Source of the DNA: CALEMW01 sp035447065
GTDB lineage: Bacteria > Krumholzibacteriota > Krumholzibacteriia > LZORAL124-64-63
NCBI GenBank assembly: GCA_035447065.1
Contig: DAOTGJ010000013.1
Span: 1-64,000 of the forward strand
Direction: 5' to 3'
DNA: 64,000 nt
Shown here: positions 27,428 to 36,015 of the stretch, in pieces
Layout: each line of letters opens with the position of its first letter
Position numbering within the stretch: the stretch's first letter is position 1
Position numbers and translations under genes: made by a program
The notes under the pieces: generated by a model
Databases searched by the model: none
Told to the model about the DNA's origin: nothing
Seen by the model: only the letters and a program-made list of their open reading frames with translations

Positions 27428-28024
27428 ATGCATCGTCGCCGAGCCCTCGCCGTCCTCCTGCTGCTGGTCAGCACCTCCGTCGGGGCGGTGGTGGACCCTG
27501 CCCCCGACAAGGTGGGTCTCTATTTCGATGAGACAGGGGATCGGGTCTGCGAGGAGGCCTGGGACGTGTTCACGTTCTTCTCCGCGCGCATCCTGCTGAC
27601 CCATCCCACCATGGACGCCGTGGCTGGATTCGACGCCACCCTCCACAGCGCCGACGGCGAGCTGCTGTTCCTCGATCCCGCGCCCGGCCCCGGCGGCGAG
27701 ATCACCGTGGACGGCAACGCCATCCACGTGCGGTTCCCCACGCCGCTGCCCACCCGGGAGGCCACCCTGCTGGCCGAGGTGGATCTGGTCTACATGGACG
27801 GAGACGAGTGCCTGTACCTGGCGGGTGTGGACGGCGCGGCGTGGCCGCGACTCCTCCTGGCCGACGGCACCGCCGTGGAGGTGGAGCCCACGTCGTTCCT
27901 GGGCAACGGGGTGGAGGCAGTCCTGGGAGTCTGCGCCACCATCATCGGCGAGCCGCTGCCGTGCGAGGTGGCGGTGGCGAACAAGAGGGTGAGCTGGGGC
28001 GGGTTGAAGGCGCGGTACCGTTAG
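27428..28024 (+). CDS. Small secreted protein with C-terminal SWGGLKARYR signature
   Basis: This is a 198-residue exported protein. The ATG at 27428 has GGGGAG nine bases upstream and opens the signal peptide M-H-R-R-R-A-L-A-V-L-L-L-L-V-S-T-S-V-G-A. The mature part begins D-K-V-G-L-Y-F-D-E-T-G-D and contains V-D-L-V-Y-M-D-G-D-E-C-L-Y-L-A-G-V, a beta-rich single domain with a few Cys. I recognise no family with a known role. The final residues match the C-termini at 512 and 28506, which suggests a shared processing or sorting tag. The stop overlaps the stop of the convergent gene 28021-28509 by four bases. Confidence 0.8.
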   Translation: MHRRRALAVLLLLVSTSVGAVVDPAPDKVGLYFDETGDRVCEEAWDVFTFFSARILLTHPTMDAVAGFDATLHSADGELLFLDPAPGPGGEITVDGNAIHVRFPTPLPTREATLLAEVDLVYMDGDECLYLAGVDGAAWPRLLLADGTAVEVEPTSFLGNGVEAVLGVCATIIGEPLPCEVAVANKRVSWGGLKARYR

Positions 28025-28509
28025 CGGCTCGGGTCTTTCAAGCCGCCTCCAACTCCAGGAAGCCGCGTGACACCGCTCCGGATACGCGGCGCGTCCGCGG
28101 AGAGCTCCAACTCCGGCGGCAGATCCTCAGGCTGGAAGTAGAGGAAGCCGTCGGCATCGAGCCGGTTCATGTAGCAGCGCAGCCCCAGGTGATCGCGCAG
28201 GACCAGGTCGTCACGACCGTCGTCGTCCAGGTCCATGACCTCGAGGAAGTCCAGGACTCCCGGGATCTCGCCGATGCGGAACACGTTCACCGTCATGTTC
28301 ACCAGCAGGGGTGCGCCGTCGGACCGGTACAGCACCGTGCGGTAGAGCGAGGTGCCGAGCTCGGGGCTGCTGATCACCAGGTCGGGCCTGTCGTCCCGGT
28401 CGTAGTCCAGGGTGGCGCTGACGTAATAGCCGCGGAGCAGCGGGGAAGCGGTCGCTGCGGACCCGGCGACAAGCACCAGAGCGAGGATGCAGGCGGCCGC
28501 GAGCTTCAT
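28021..28509 (-). CDS. Small secreted FG-GAP-repeat protein
   Basis: This is a 162-residue exported protein. The ATG at 28509 overlaps the stop of the upstream gene in an ATGA, so the two are probably translationally coupled. A signal peptide (M-K-L-A-A-A-C-I-L-A-L-V-L-V-A-G-S-A-A-T-A) precedes two calcium-loop repeats, A-T-L-D-Y-D-R-D-D-R-P-D-L-V-I and V-M-D-L-D-D-D-G-R-D-D-L-V-L. It is too short for a complete propeller, so it may be a remnant or an oligomerising blade pair. The C-terminus reads G-G-L-K-D-P-S-R, a degenerate version of the LK-x-x-Y-R ending of its neighbours. Confidence 0.75.
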   Translation of the reverse strand: MKLAAACILALVLVAGSAATASPLLRGYYVSATLDYDRDDRPDLVISSPELGTSLYRTVLYRSDGAPLLVNMTVNVFRIGEIPGVLDFLEVMDLDDDGRDDLVLRDHLGLRCYMNRLDADGFLYFQPEDLPPELELSADAPRIRSGVTRLPGVGGGLKDPSR

Positions 28510-29726
28510 CGGAAGGCCCTCTTGAGGCTGCTGGTGGTGGTCCGTTCGGCAGGGACCGGGCTTTCGAGGACGGGCTCGTAGGAGAAGATGGATGGGATGC
28601 CGGGATCGTCGTTGTAGTCGTAGATCCAGGCGGCGATGGAGTCGGTGTCGGTGGTGCCCCACCAGTTGTTGCGGACGTCGATGGGTTGGAAGCCGGTGCC
28701 CAAGCTCCCGACGGCGTAGTAGGAGCCGGGCTGGCGCAGGATGTGGTTGTCGTGGAGGTCGAAGTCTCCGCGGATGGAGTAGATGGATCCGCGGCGCTGA
28801 TCGTCGCTCTGGACACCGTAGAGGATGTTGCCCGAGCCGCGGATCATGGTGGTGGAGCCTGAAGAGGCCAGCAGGGATTTACCTCCGGGACCAAGCCTGC
28901 AATCGAGCGCCTGAATGATTGACCCGGTATATGCAATGATGTGTGAGGAGTAGACGTCGCTCGTGACAATCCCGGTGACGGTTCCCTGGGTCGGTTCCCA
29001 CTCGGTCTGAATCGCTTCGGCACCATAGCGGTAGTTGCATTCAGTGATGTTGTAGTCTGGGGATCTCTGGATCATTGTATGGAAGCAAGTGCTGATGAGT
29101 GGTGCGACGAAATCACAACGCTCAATGATGGTCTTGTTTCCATCAATCCAACTCCCTATTCCTATATCCTGGCAATCATGGATATAGCATTCGTATAGAT
29201 AGCATTCATTTGGCGTGACTGCTGTGACACCGAGCCTTGCGTGAGCGATTTCGGCATTGATGACATTCAGAGAACCATTGCCCTCGACATAAAGAGCAGC
29301 GCCCGCATTCTCGATCGTCATATCTTGGATTTCCAAGTGAGCATCTGCGAGAAACAAGATGCAGAAAGGTCCTGTAGCATTAAAGACGTCTGGCATTTGT
29401 GCCGGGCCGATGATCGTGGCACCTATTCCAGCACCGAGTAGTGTCACTCCTTTGTCTTCGATCACCACGACAGATGAGTCCTGCCAGGCGGGGGCGATGT
29501 GTTCCACCATTCTCGACCATCGCCCGATACCGATCCGGATGGTGTCGCCATCGTCGGCCCGCAGGACCGCATCCTGGATCTCGAGGAAGTCTCCGCTGCC
29601 GTCCTTCTCCACTCGGTACTCCGTGGCGCGGCATGGTACCCAGATAGAGATTGAGAACAGGATTGTGACAAAGAATGAATGAAATATTGCCGCAATCGCT
29701 GTTGGCAGCGGAGTCTTCCTCATCAT
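28506..29726 (-). CDS. Secreted right-handed beta-helix protein with LKRAFR C-terminus
   Basis: This is a 406-residue exported beta-helix protein. The signal peptide contains a long hydrophobic stretch (A-I-F-H-S-F-F-V-T-I-L-F-S-I-S-I-W). The helix entry is D-G-S-G-D-F-L-E-I-Q-D-A-V, with D-G-D-T-I-R-I-G-I-G following, a pattern of pectate-lyase-like and NosD-like proteins. It closes with R-N-N-W-W-G-T-T-D-T-D-S-I and Y-E-P-V-L-E-S-P, common at the end of such helices. There is no FlgD domain; instead it ends T-S-S-L-K-R-A-F-R. Its DNA is visibly more AT-rich than genes left of 27 kb. It lies four bases after the next gene upstream and overlaps the one downstream. Confidence 0.85.
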   Translation of the reverse strand: MMRKTPLPTAIAAIFHSFFVTILFSISIWVPCRATEYRVEKDGSGDFLEIQDAVLRADDGDTIRIGIGRWSRMVEHIAPAWQDSSVVVIEDKGVTLLGAGIGATIIGPAQMPDVFNATGPFCILFLADAHLEIQDMTIENAGAALYVEGNGSLNVINAEIAHARLGVTAVTPNECYLYECYIHDCQDIGIGSWIDGNKTIIERCDFVAPLISTCFHTMIQRSPDYNITECNYRYGAEAIQTEWEPTQGTVTGIVTSDVYSSHIIAYTGSIIQALDCRLGPGGKSLLASSGSTTMIRGSGNILYGVQSDDQRRGSIYSIRGDFDLHDNHILRQPGSYYAVGSLGTGFQPIDVRNNWWGTTDTDSIAAWIYDYNDDPGIPSIFSYEPVLESPVPAERTTTSSLKRAFR

Positions 29727-29730
29727 GACG

Positions 29731-30603
29731 TCACCTCACCAGCATCAGACGATGGGTCCGCGTGAACCCGCCAGCCTGCATCCGGACCAAGTAGACGCCG
29801 CTGCCGACCACGCTACCCTGATCGTTGCGGCCGTGCCATGGGATCAGGTGTTCACCGGCGCTGAACACCCCGTCGGCGAGCTGGATGACGCGCTGACCGC
29901 GGAGATTGTAGATCGCCAACTTGATCGGTATGGCTTCTGCAAGGGTGAAGCGGAGCTTAGTGGAAGGATTGAAGGGGTTTGGATACGGGGTCGAAAAGCC
30001 AGTAACTAGCGGGATGCTCTCTTCTTCCTCAGAGGACGCCAGCGACTTGGTGGACCGTTCAAGCATCACGGTTTCAGGAGTAAGAGCGACGATCACGGGT
30101 CTGAAGGCCAACCCGAACGCTGCACCCAGGCCGATCCATTCCTCCCCTTCGAGACTCATCCAGCCCCGCAGTCCTTCCGTGGCCGAGACCAGGCCGAAGG
30201 CGGCGCCGCCGCCCGCTCCTTCTCCGATGTGGACGCATCCGTCGGGCAAGCGAAACAGCACGTAGATGCCGCCATCGAGCGTACCATAGGAACCGCTCCA
30301 CCGGAGCGGGCTCCATGCGGTACTACCGCCAACGACATCCGCTGCGACAGGAACTCCTGAAGAGGCGAAGCCGGGTCCGCTCACCTCCCCGCCGCTCACG
30401 GCCACTTCAGGATAGGTGATCGTCTCGTCGTTGCTGAACCAGTCGATGCCGATGAGGGCCTGGTCCTCCGTCAAGGGAACGAAGACGGCCACGTAGCTTG
30501 AAGACTCCACGGGGTCCATCCCGATCATAGGGATCGCGGATTCCTCACCCTGGGCCGAGGCGTGGAGGACGATCAGGAGAATGATGCTCAGCATGCGATT
30601 CAT
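29731..30603 (-). CDS. Secreted protein with FlgD-type domain
   Basis: This is a 290-residue exported protein. The ATG at 30603 starts a signal peptide (M-N-R-M-L-S-I-I-L-L-I-V-L-H-A-S-A-Q); the frame to 30768 is antisense noise of the neighbour. Residues about 20-190 form a beta-rich domain with no recognised family: I-G-I-D-W-F-S-N-D-E and a Gly-rich segment G-E-G-A-G-G-G-A-A-F. The last 90 residues are a textbook FlgD-type sorting domain: Y-P-N-P-F-N-P-S-T-K, I-Y-N-L-R-G-Q-R-V, W-H-G-R-N-D-Q-G, G-V-Y-L-V-R-M. It sits in a tight minus-strand run from 34987 to 28021. Confidence 0.75.
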   Translation of the reverse strand: MNRMLSIILLIVLHASAQGEESAIPMIGMDPVESSSYVAVFVPLTEDQALIGIDWFSNDETITYPEVAVSGGEVSGPGFASSGVPVAADVVGGSTAWSPLRWSGSYGTLDGGIYVLFRLPDGCVHIGEGAGGGAAFGLVSATEGLRGWMSLEGEEWIGLGAAFGLAFRPVIVALTPETVMLERSTKSLASSEEEESIPLVTGFSTPYPNPFNPSTKLRFTLAEAIPIKLAIYNLRGQRVIQLADGVFSAGEHLIPWHGRNDQGSVVGSGVYLVRMQAGGFTRTHRLMLVR

Positions 30604-30613
30604 GTCGTTCCTC

Positions 30614-33600
30614 CTAGAAGGTGGGGCAGATCTTCGCGCGATAGGAGCTGGAGGCGGAACTGCCGGGTTGCGTCTCGGTCGAGCTGAAGACGGTGTAGGT
30701 GTAGGTGCCGACGTAGCAGGGCTGGTCTTCCAGCACGAAGACGTGGTGATAGCTCCCGTCCTGGGCACGGGTGCCGGATGAGGTGGCGCCCGCCTGGAAG
30801 GCCCAGCGGGTGACGTTGCCGAAGGAACTGGGCCCGCTCAACACGATCTTGTCCCTGGCCCACTTGCTGCTCACATCCGTATCCCATTCGAAGGTCCATT
30901 GGACCAGGCCGTTGGGCTGCAGCGTGTAGTGGCAGGACAGGCTCGCGGGGTCCACCGCGGGGTTCGTCTCGTCCTCGATCACGATGGGGGACAACGGATT
31001 GAGCTGCAAGGCATCGATCGACTCCGTCTGGTGATGACCGCCGGGCCAATCGATGTTCAAGGTGACATCGCCGGAGTAATCGCCCAGGCCGAACGTCAGG
31101 ATCCGGTCGTCTTGACCGCCGCGGCCGGAGCCGCCGTTGACCCAACGGGTTTGGAGCGTCTGGTTGGTGTTCGGATCGACTGCGGACACCATCGTCCCGA
31201 TCGCCGATGTGTTGTTCGCGCCGTGGGTGTTCAGGCTGATGGTCAGGTAGTTGTAGACGGGGCCCCCGCCGCCCTCGATGCCGACCGCCTTGTAGAAACA
31301 GTTCCCGCCGGAGACCGGCCGTCCCAGGAACAGATCCAGATCGCCGTCGGTCAGCTGTGTGCCGCCGGAGCTGTTGAAATCGCTGGCCACGACGCCGTCG
31401 GCCCGGCCGGCCGCGCTCAGCCCGACCACTTCCGTGACGTCAACCATAGCAAGCGAACCCGGGCTGCTCCGGTTCCATAGGAGTTGAGGCGGCTCGGTCT
31501 CATCCAGCGGGGTGAAGAGGATGTCGTCCCATCCGTCCAGATCGAAATCGAAGACCTTCACGCCCGTCGCCTGGAACTCCCTCTGGAGTGAGTACCCGGT
31601 ATAGCCGCTTGCCTGGGGGTTCTTGAGGAAGACCCTCTGGTGGGAGTTGTATTCCGTCTGGATGGAAGTCACCAGATCCAGATGCCCGTCACGGTCCAGG
31701 TCTGCCCAGGCGGCTCCGCTCACGTACCAGAGCTGGGGTGCACCGAAGCGCTGTGTGAACTCCTCGGTGAAGGTGCCGTCGCCCTGGTTGATGTAGAGCT
31801 GGGCGGTTTCATAGCCGTAGTAGTCCATGATGCTGGGCACCAAGAGGTCCGGGTCGCCGTCATTGTCGATATCGGCCCAGACGGCGGACGATGTGGCCAG
31901 GACGGTTTGGGGCATGCCTTCGGCATCGCTGCTGACGTCTGTGAAGGTGCCGTCCACGGAGAGATCGTTGCGAAGCAGATAGTCCCGTTCGCTGGTCAGA
32001 GAAGTGGGCCTGGGGATGTCTCCCAACGAGCCTCCGGCGCGTGCGATGTAGAGGTCCAGGTCGTTGTCCATGTCGTAGTCGGCGCAAGAGATGGACCAGG
32101 CGGCTGTCAGGTAGGGGGCCAGATTCATGCTCGCAGGTGCGGGTTCAAAGATCCTTCCCCCGCTTGGGTCAGGCCTGTTGAAGTAGATCTGGGCGACGCC
32201 GGCGGTGCAGATCGCAAGGTCCTCGTAGCCGTCGTTGTCGAGGTCGGCAGCTATGGAGCCGCGGGTGGTGGTTATGCTCTCGAGGTCAACAACATCAGTT
32301 TGTCCGGCGAATTGTGGCGTCGTGCCTTGTTGAGAGAACGATGTACTGTATAGCTCAATTTGGTTGTCCAGCGAGCTCACAAACAGGTCCAGTGACCCGT
32401 CCCGGTCGTAGTCCAACGTCACGGCGCCGTACGGCCGTCCTGCGAAGTCCAAACCGGTCTCATTGGACACATTGAGATATTTGACGGTCGGTCCTTCGCC
32501 TTCCTGGACCACGACCTCGAACTCCCCGTAGGCTCCGAGTCCGTCGCTGCCGCGGGCATAGTATTCCACCGTGTAAGTTCCCGGCACAGCCGTAATGGTC
32601 AATGGTGGTGTGTCGTTGATGCCGTCTTCGTCCAGGTCCGGCATGGGGGTGTGATCGGAAGAACCGATAAGCTCGGAGAGATCGGCCTCGATCCAGCCGG
32701 CCTCGCCGTTCCAGAAATCCGCCTGGACGGAGATGATCTGTTCGCCCGGTTGACCGGCGAACACGGGCGAGGTCGCCGTCGCCGCCACGACGGGGGTCGC
32801 CACCGGATCGAACATGAGAAAGACGGCGTCGAGATGAGGGATCTCGACCGTCCCGGAGACCGGGATGGTCGTGAAACCGCCGCCGTCGAAGATGGTCTTG
32901 TCGTCGAAGACCACTTGATAGTAGGTCTCGCCGGCAGGGACCGTAAAATATAGGAGGGCGTCATCGCCTTGGCACCAGTGGTTGATGTTCTGCAGGACGA
33001 TTCCCTGGTCGTAGGGGTAGACCCAGAGATCGTAGATTCTGTAGTTCTCTCCGATGCAGTCCCCGTAGCCTTCTTCTGAGCAATCGAGAGCATCTATGCT
33101 GAGAATCGGCAGGTGGACCGCTGGATCGGGTAAGACCGGATTGTTGGTTGGGTCGGGAGCGCCGAGCTCAAGGAGCTGTTCGGCGAGCGCTTGGATCCGC
33201 CCGGAGTTGCTCACGCCAGCGGTGGGCAGGGCACGAGGGCTGTAGTAGCCGTGATCGTACTCGTACGTTGCACCAAGAAAAGATGCATAGGAAAACCGCC
33301 GGACACGGATGTTGTCGGCCCTGAAGTACGGAAGAGCGAAGACGTCCAGTTGATTCTCGTCAGCCAGCATGCTTGTGAAGAGATTGTAGTCGTCGATCCA
33401 GTTGCCACCAGCCCAGGTGTCTCCGTCGCCGCTGTGCTCGATGCCGTCAGCGTCGCACCAGCTTCCGCGCTTGGAGAAGATGTCCTCCGCCACAACGCCA
33501 TCGACATGATCGTACATGTTCGAACCGTTGGCTTCCTTGCCGTTGACATGAAGGATCTTGCCGTTCATCACGGGGTCGCTTCGGACCTGCTGGATGAAGT

Positions 33601-34987
33601 CCACCACCGCGCCGGCGAACTGGGCGTCATTCGAATAGGTGTCGGGTACTGCATTCCAATATCCTACGATACCGTTGTCCGCGGTATCGCCCCAGATCCC
33701 GTCGTAGGCATGACCCGGAACCTGCTGGTTCATGCGGTAGTCGGACTGCAGTAGCCAGGCAGTCTCGTAGTCCGTCATTCCTGTGGTTGAGCTGGATGCC
33801 AGGATGTTGCTGAGATACGACAGCCAGTTCAGGTTGCGGATCCTGTTGCATGGCGCTGTGGTGAATACGGCTCCAGCAAGTGCAGCGGGAGCGGTGGGGC
33901 CGTTGCCGTAGTTGAATTTGCAGACGAAGGCTCCCAGATCGCGAGCCTGGCCCCCGCTGTCCCATGTGAATTCAAGGGTGTATTCCCACAGGTCGCCGGA
34001 GACCTGCGTCCTGGTCAGCGGTAGGTCGTAGTGCTGGAAGCCTGCGTCGGTTCCTTGGGCGCCGTTCCGTGAGGCGTTGGGCAGACGAACATCGCAGGTC
34101 AAACCGAGATCGGTGACGGCGTCATGGTAGGCGCCGAGATTGATGCTGAGAACGTGATCATCTGTTGGGCCGGTGTTGTCCGGGTTGGGGTGGTTGCCCG
34201 TGATTGAGTTCACCCAGACGGGATTGAGGGTCGGAGTTGCGCTGACGACCTCGATCGACCGTGAATAGGAATAGGCGACGTACCCCCCATCCACATAGCT
34301 GAGCACCTTGTATTGGTACTCGCCGGCCGTGTGGACGGAGTCGTCCGTCCAGGAGCACAGTCCGCCGACGGGTGCGATGCCGGTGGCCACGATGCTGAAT
34401 AACGTCTCGCCGGGTGCCAGCCGCTCGACCTGGTACGACTGGATGAAATCGGTAAAGTTCTCGTAGGGAATGAAGTTGGTCTTATCCCTCATGTGGTAGT
34501 GGCGATCATCGATCTCCCAGTGCAGTTCGACGGTGTCCGTACCTCCGTCGAGCCGTTGCAGCAGAACGAGCGAGGCAGGATCAGTCGTGTGGGCGTGCAT
34601 CCCCTCATGGGTCCGTCCGTAGGTCATTTTCTGACTGTCGATGTTGAAGTTCGTCGCGATGACGATGTTGTAGATGACGTTGGTGATGTCGCCTTGGGTG
34701 GGAGAGATCAGATCCAAGTCCGGATCCCGCGTATCCTCAGCGAGGAAATCAGCACGCGTGTTGGCGAAGTGGAGGGGCCAACCGCTCCATTCGAACATGT
34801 TGGCCAACGGCTCGTCACTCCAGTCGTGAATCCAGATCTGATTGTTGAGATTCGCCCGGTAAGGGAATCCGTCAAAGTCCACGTCCGGTGTCTGAGCGGT
34901 AGCTACCCCGGTGAGGAGGATGGCCGTGAAGAACAAAACGCTGAAATGTAACAATCCATCAACAGGGGGGGGTGATTTCCTGCGCAT
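30614..34987 (-). CDS. Mosaic 1457-residue exoprotein: glycosidase-like barrel, FG-GAP repeats, ASPIC/UnbV domain
   Basis: The ATG at 34987 has GGGAGG seven bases upstream; a longer frame to 35590 is antisense. A signal peptide is followed by two beta domains. A barrel-like stretch at about 410-640 contains Y-D-G-I-W-G-D-T-A-D and V-V-A-E-D-I-F-S-K-R-G-S, spaced like the strand-end acids of putative extracellular TIM-barrel glycosidases. From about 835, repeats such as L-D-Y-D-R-D-G-S-L-D-L-F, A-D-L-D-N-D-G-Y-E-D-L and A-D-I-D-N-D-G-D-P-D-L-L form an FG-GAP/VCBS propeller. About 1240-1320 reads as an ASPIC/UnbV domain (W-P-G-G-H-H-Q-T). A last beta domain ends S-S-Y-R-A-K-I-C-P-T-F, with no FlgD motif. 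The hydrolase call is tentative. Confidence 0.82.
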   Translation of the reverse strand: MRRKSPPPVDGLLHFSVLFFTAILLTGVATAQTPDVDFDGFPYRANLNNQIWIHDWSDEPLANMFEWSGWPLHFANTRADFLAEDTRDPDLDLISPTQGDITNVIYNIVIATNFNIDSQKMTYGRTHEGMHAHTTDPASLVLLQRLDGGTDTVELHWEIDDRHYHMRDKTNFIPYENFTDFIQSYQVERLAPGETLFSIVATGIAPVGGLCSWTDDSVHTAGEYQYKVLSYVDGGYVAYSYSRSIEVVSATPTLNPVWVNSITGNHPNPDNTGPTDDHVLSINLGAYHDAVTDLGLTCDVRLPNASRNGAQGTDAGFQHYDLPLTRTQVSGDLWEYTLEFTWDSGGQARDLGAFVCKFNYGNGPTAPAALAGAVFTTAPCNRIRNLNWLSYLSNILASSSTTGMTDYETAWLLQSDYRMNQQVPGHAYDGIWGDTADNGIVGYWNAVPDTYSNDAQFAGAVVDFIQQVRSDPVMNGKILHVNGKEANGSNMYDHVDGVVAEDIFSKRGSWCDADGIEHSGDGDTWAGGNWIDDYNLFTSMLADENQLDVFALPYFRADNIRVRRFSYASFLGATYEYDHGYYSPRALPTAGVSNSGRIQALAEQLLELGAPDPTNNPVLPDPAVHLPILSIDALDCSEEGYGDCIGENYRIYDLWVYPYDQGIVLQNINHWCQGDDALLYFTVPAGETYYQVVFDDKTIFDGGGFTTIPVSGTVEIPHLDAVFLMFDPVATPVVAATATSPVFAGQPGEQIISVQADFWNGEAGWIEADLSELIGSSDHTPMPDLDEDGINDTPPLTITAVPGTYTVEYYARGSDGLGAYGEFEVVVQEGEGPTVKYLNVSNETGLDFAGRPYGAVTLDYDRDGSLDLFVSSLDNQIELYSTSFSQQGTTPQFAGQTDVVDLESITTTRGSIAADLDNDGYEDLAICTAGVAQIYFNRPDPSGGRIFEPAPASMNLAPYLTAAWSISCADYDMDNDLDLYIARAGGSLGDIPRPTSLTSERDYLLRNDLSVDGTFTDVSSDAEGMPQTVLATSSAVWADIDNDGDPDLLVPSIMDYYGYETAQLYINQGDGTFTEEFTQRFGAPQLWYVSGAAWADLDRDGHLDLVTSIQTEYNSHQRVFLKNPQASGYTGYSLQREFQATGVKVFDFDLDGWDDILFTPLDETEPPQLLWNRSSPGSLAMVDVTEVVGLSAAGRADGVVASDFNSSGGTQLTDGDLDLFLGRPVSGGNCFYKAVGIEGGGGPVYNYLTISLNTHGANNTSAIGTMVSAVDPNTNQTLQTRWVNGGSGRGGQDDRILTFGLGDYSGDVTLNIDWPGGHHQTESIDALQLNPLSPIVIEDETNPAVDPASLSCHYTLQPNGLVQWTFEWDTDVSSKWARDKIVLSGPSSFGNVTRWAFQAGATSSGTRAQDGSYHHVFVLEDQPCYVGTYTYTVFSSTETQPGSSASSSYRAKICPTF

Positions 34988-35156
34988 CGCGCATCCTCCC
35001 GGGATAGACGAACCGCACCCAGCAAACATCATGCTGGCATGGGTTCGGATTCGTCCCGGGCGAGGGATCTTGATCATAAGGGAAATACAGAGATGTTCAA
35101 GTGAAAACGTGCGGCCGATATCGCAAATCATATTTGATATCAAAGACTTAGTGGGT

Positions 35157-35999
35157 TCAGTGGTGATTCTCCACCCGACCCCAATCCCAGTCGTCCCCCA
35201 TGGGCCATTCCAGCGCCGCGAGCTGCGGATCCCAGAGCGCCAGGAGCCGATCGCGGAACGGCTGCAGGGCGACGGCGGCGGCCGAGGGCACCCCCTCCGC
35301 CCAGGGATCCCCGCCCGCTTCGAGCCGCGCCGACGCCCGCCGCCAGAACTCCGCGTCCGCGTGCTCCAGGCCCAGCGCCGCCCCGGCGCCGATGGTGGCG
35401 TTGTCCAGCAGCGTGGCCAGCGTCGACTCGTAGCGGTGCCGCACCGCCGCCGGCGACACGAACCCGTCCTCGGCGTCGAACACCACCGACCCGTCCGCCC
35501 GCCGCGGCACCGTCGCCGGATCCATCCCCAGCCACCCCACGTACGCCAAGGCCGTGATCCACGCGTACTCGCCGGGCCCCATCCCCGCATCGGCCAGCAC
35601 CCGATGCCGTAGATCCGCAGCGCGGGCCACCGGGCCCACCACGGCGGACACGCGTCCGAAGGAGGCCATCAGCCCGGAGAGGAAGGAGGCGTCGTCGGAG
35701 GTGGGAGGGGCGGCGAAGAGGGCGTCCAGCTCCGCGCGCGAAGCGAAGAGGCGTTCCCGCGCCGCCAGGTAGACCTGCAGGCGGCCAGGGGGCACGGCGC
35801 CGTCGGCGGGGGGAACGTAGTCGGCCACGCGGCCGTGGGCGGCGGTCAGCACCTCCCAGCTCTCCTGCGCCTGCTTCACCGGCTCCAGCGCCGTGCGCAG
35901 CTTCAGCGTGGCGCCCACGCCCGTGACCACGATGGCCAGGGCCACCAGACCGCCCGCCAGGCCGCAGCCCAGGATCCAGCGCTTGCCGGCGTCGGCCAT
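35157..35999 (-). CDS. Membrane-anchored protein at the end of the heme operon
   Basis: This is a 280-residue protein with one N-terminal membrane anchor (I-L-G-C-G-L-A-G-G-L-V-A-L-A-I-V-V-T-G-V-G at about 9-29). The rest is helical and soluble, with E-S-W-E-V-L-T-A-A-H and R-L-Q-V-Y-L-A-A-R-E-R-L-F. It has no CXXCH and no family I recognise. It starts 16 bases after hemA and is the last gene of the hemE-hemA run, so a link to heme supply or cytochrome assembly is possible but unproven. GC content is as high as in the heme genes, and a sharp composition change follows at its 3' end. Confidence 0.7.
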   Translation of the reverse strand: MADAGKRWILGCGLAGGLVALAIVVTGVGATLKLRTALEPVKQAQESWEVLTAAHGRVADYVPPADGAVPPGRLQVYLAARERLFASRAELDALFAAPPTSDDASFLSGLMASFGRVSAVVGPVARAADLRHRVLADAGMGPGEYAWITALAYVGWLGMDPATVPRRADGSVVFDAEDGFVSPAAVRHRYESTLATLLDNATIGAGAALGLEHADAEFWRRASARLEAGGDPWAEGVPSAAAVALQPFRDRLLALWDPQLAALEWPMGDDWDWGRVENHH

Positions 36000-36015
36000 G
36001 GGCCCTCCTCCGCGG

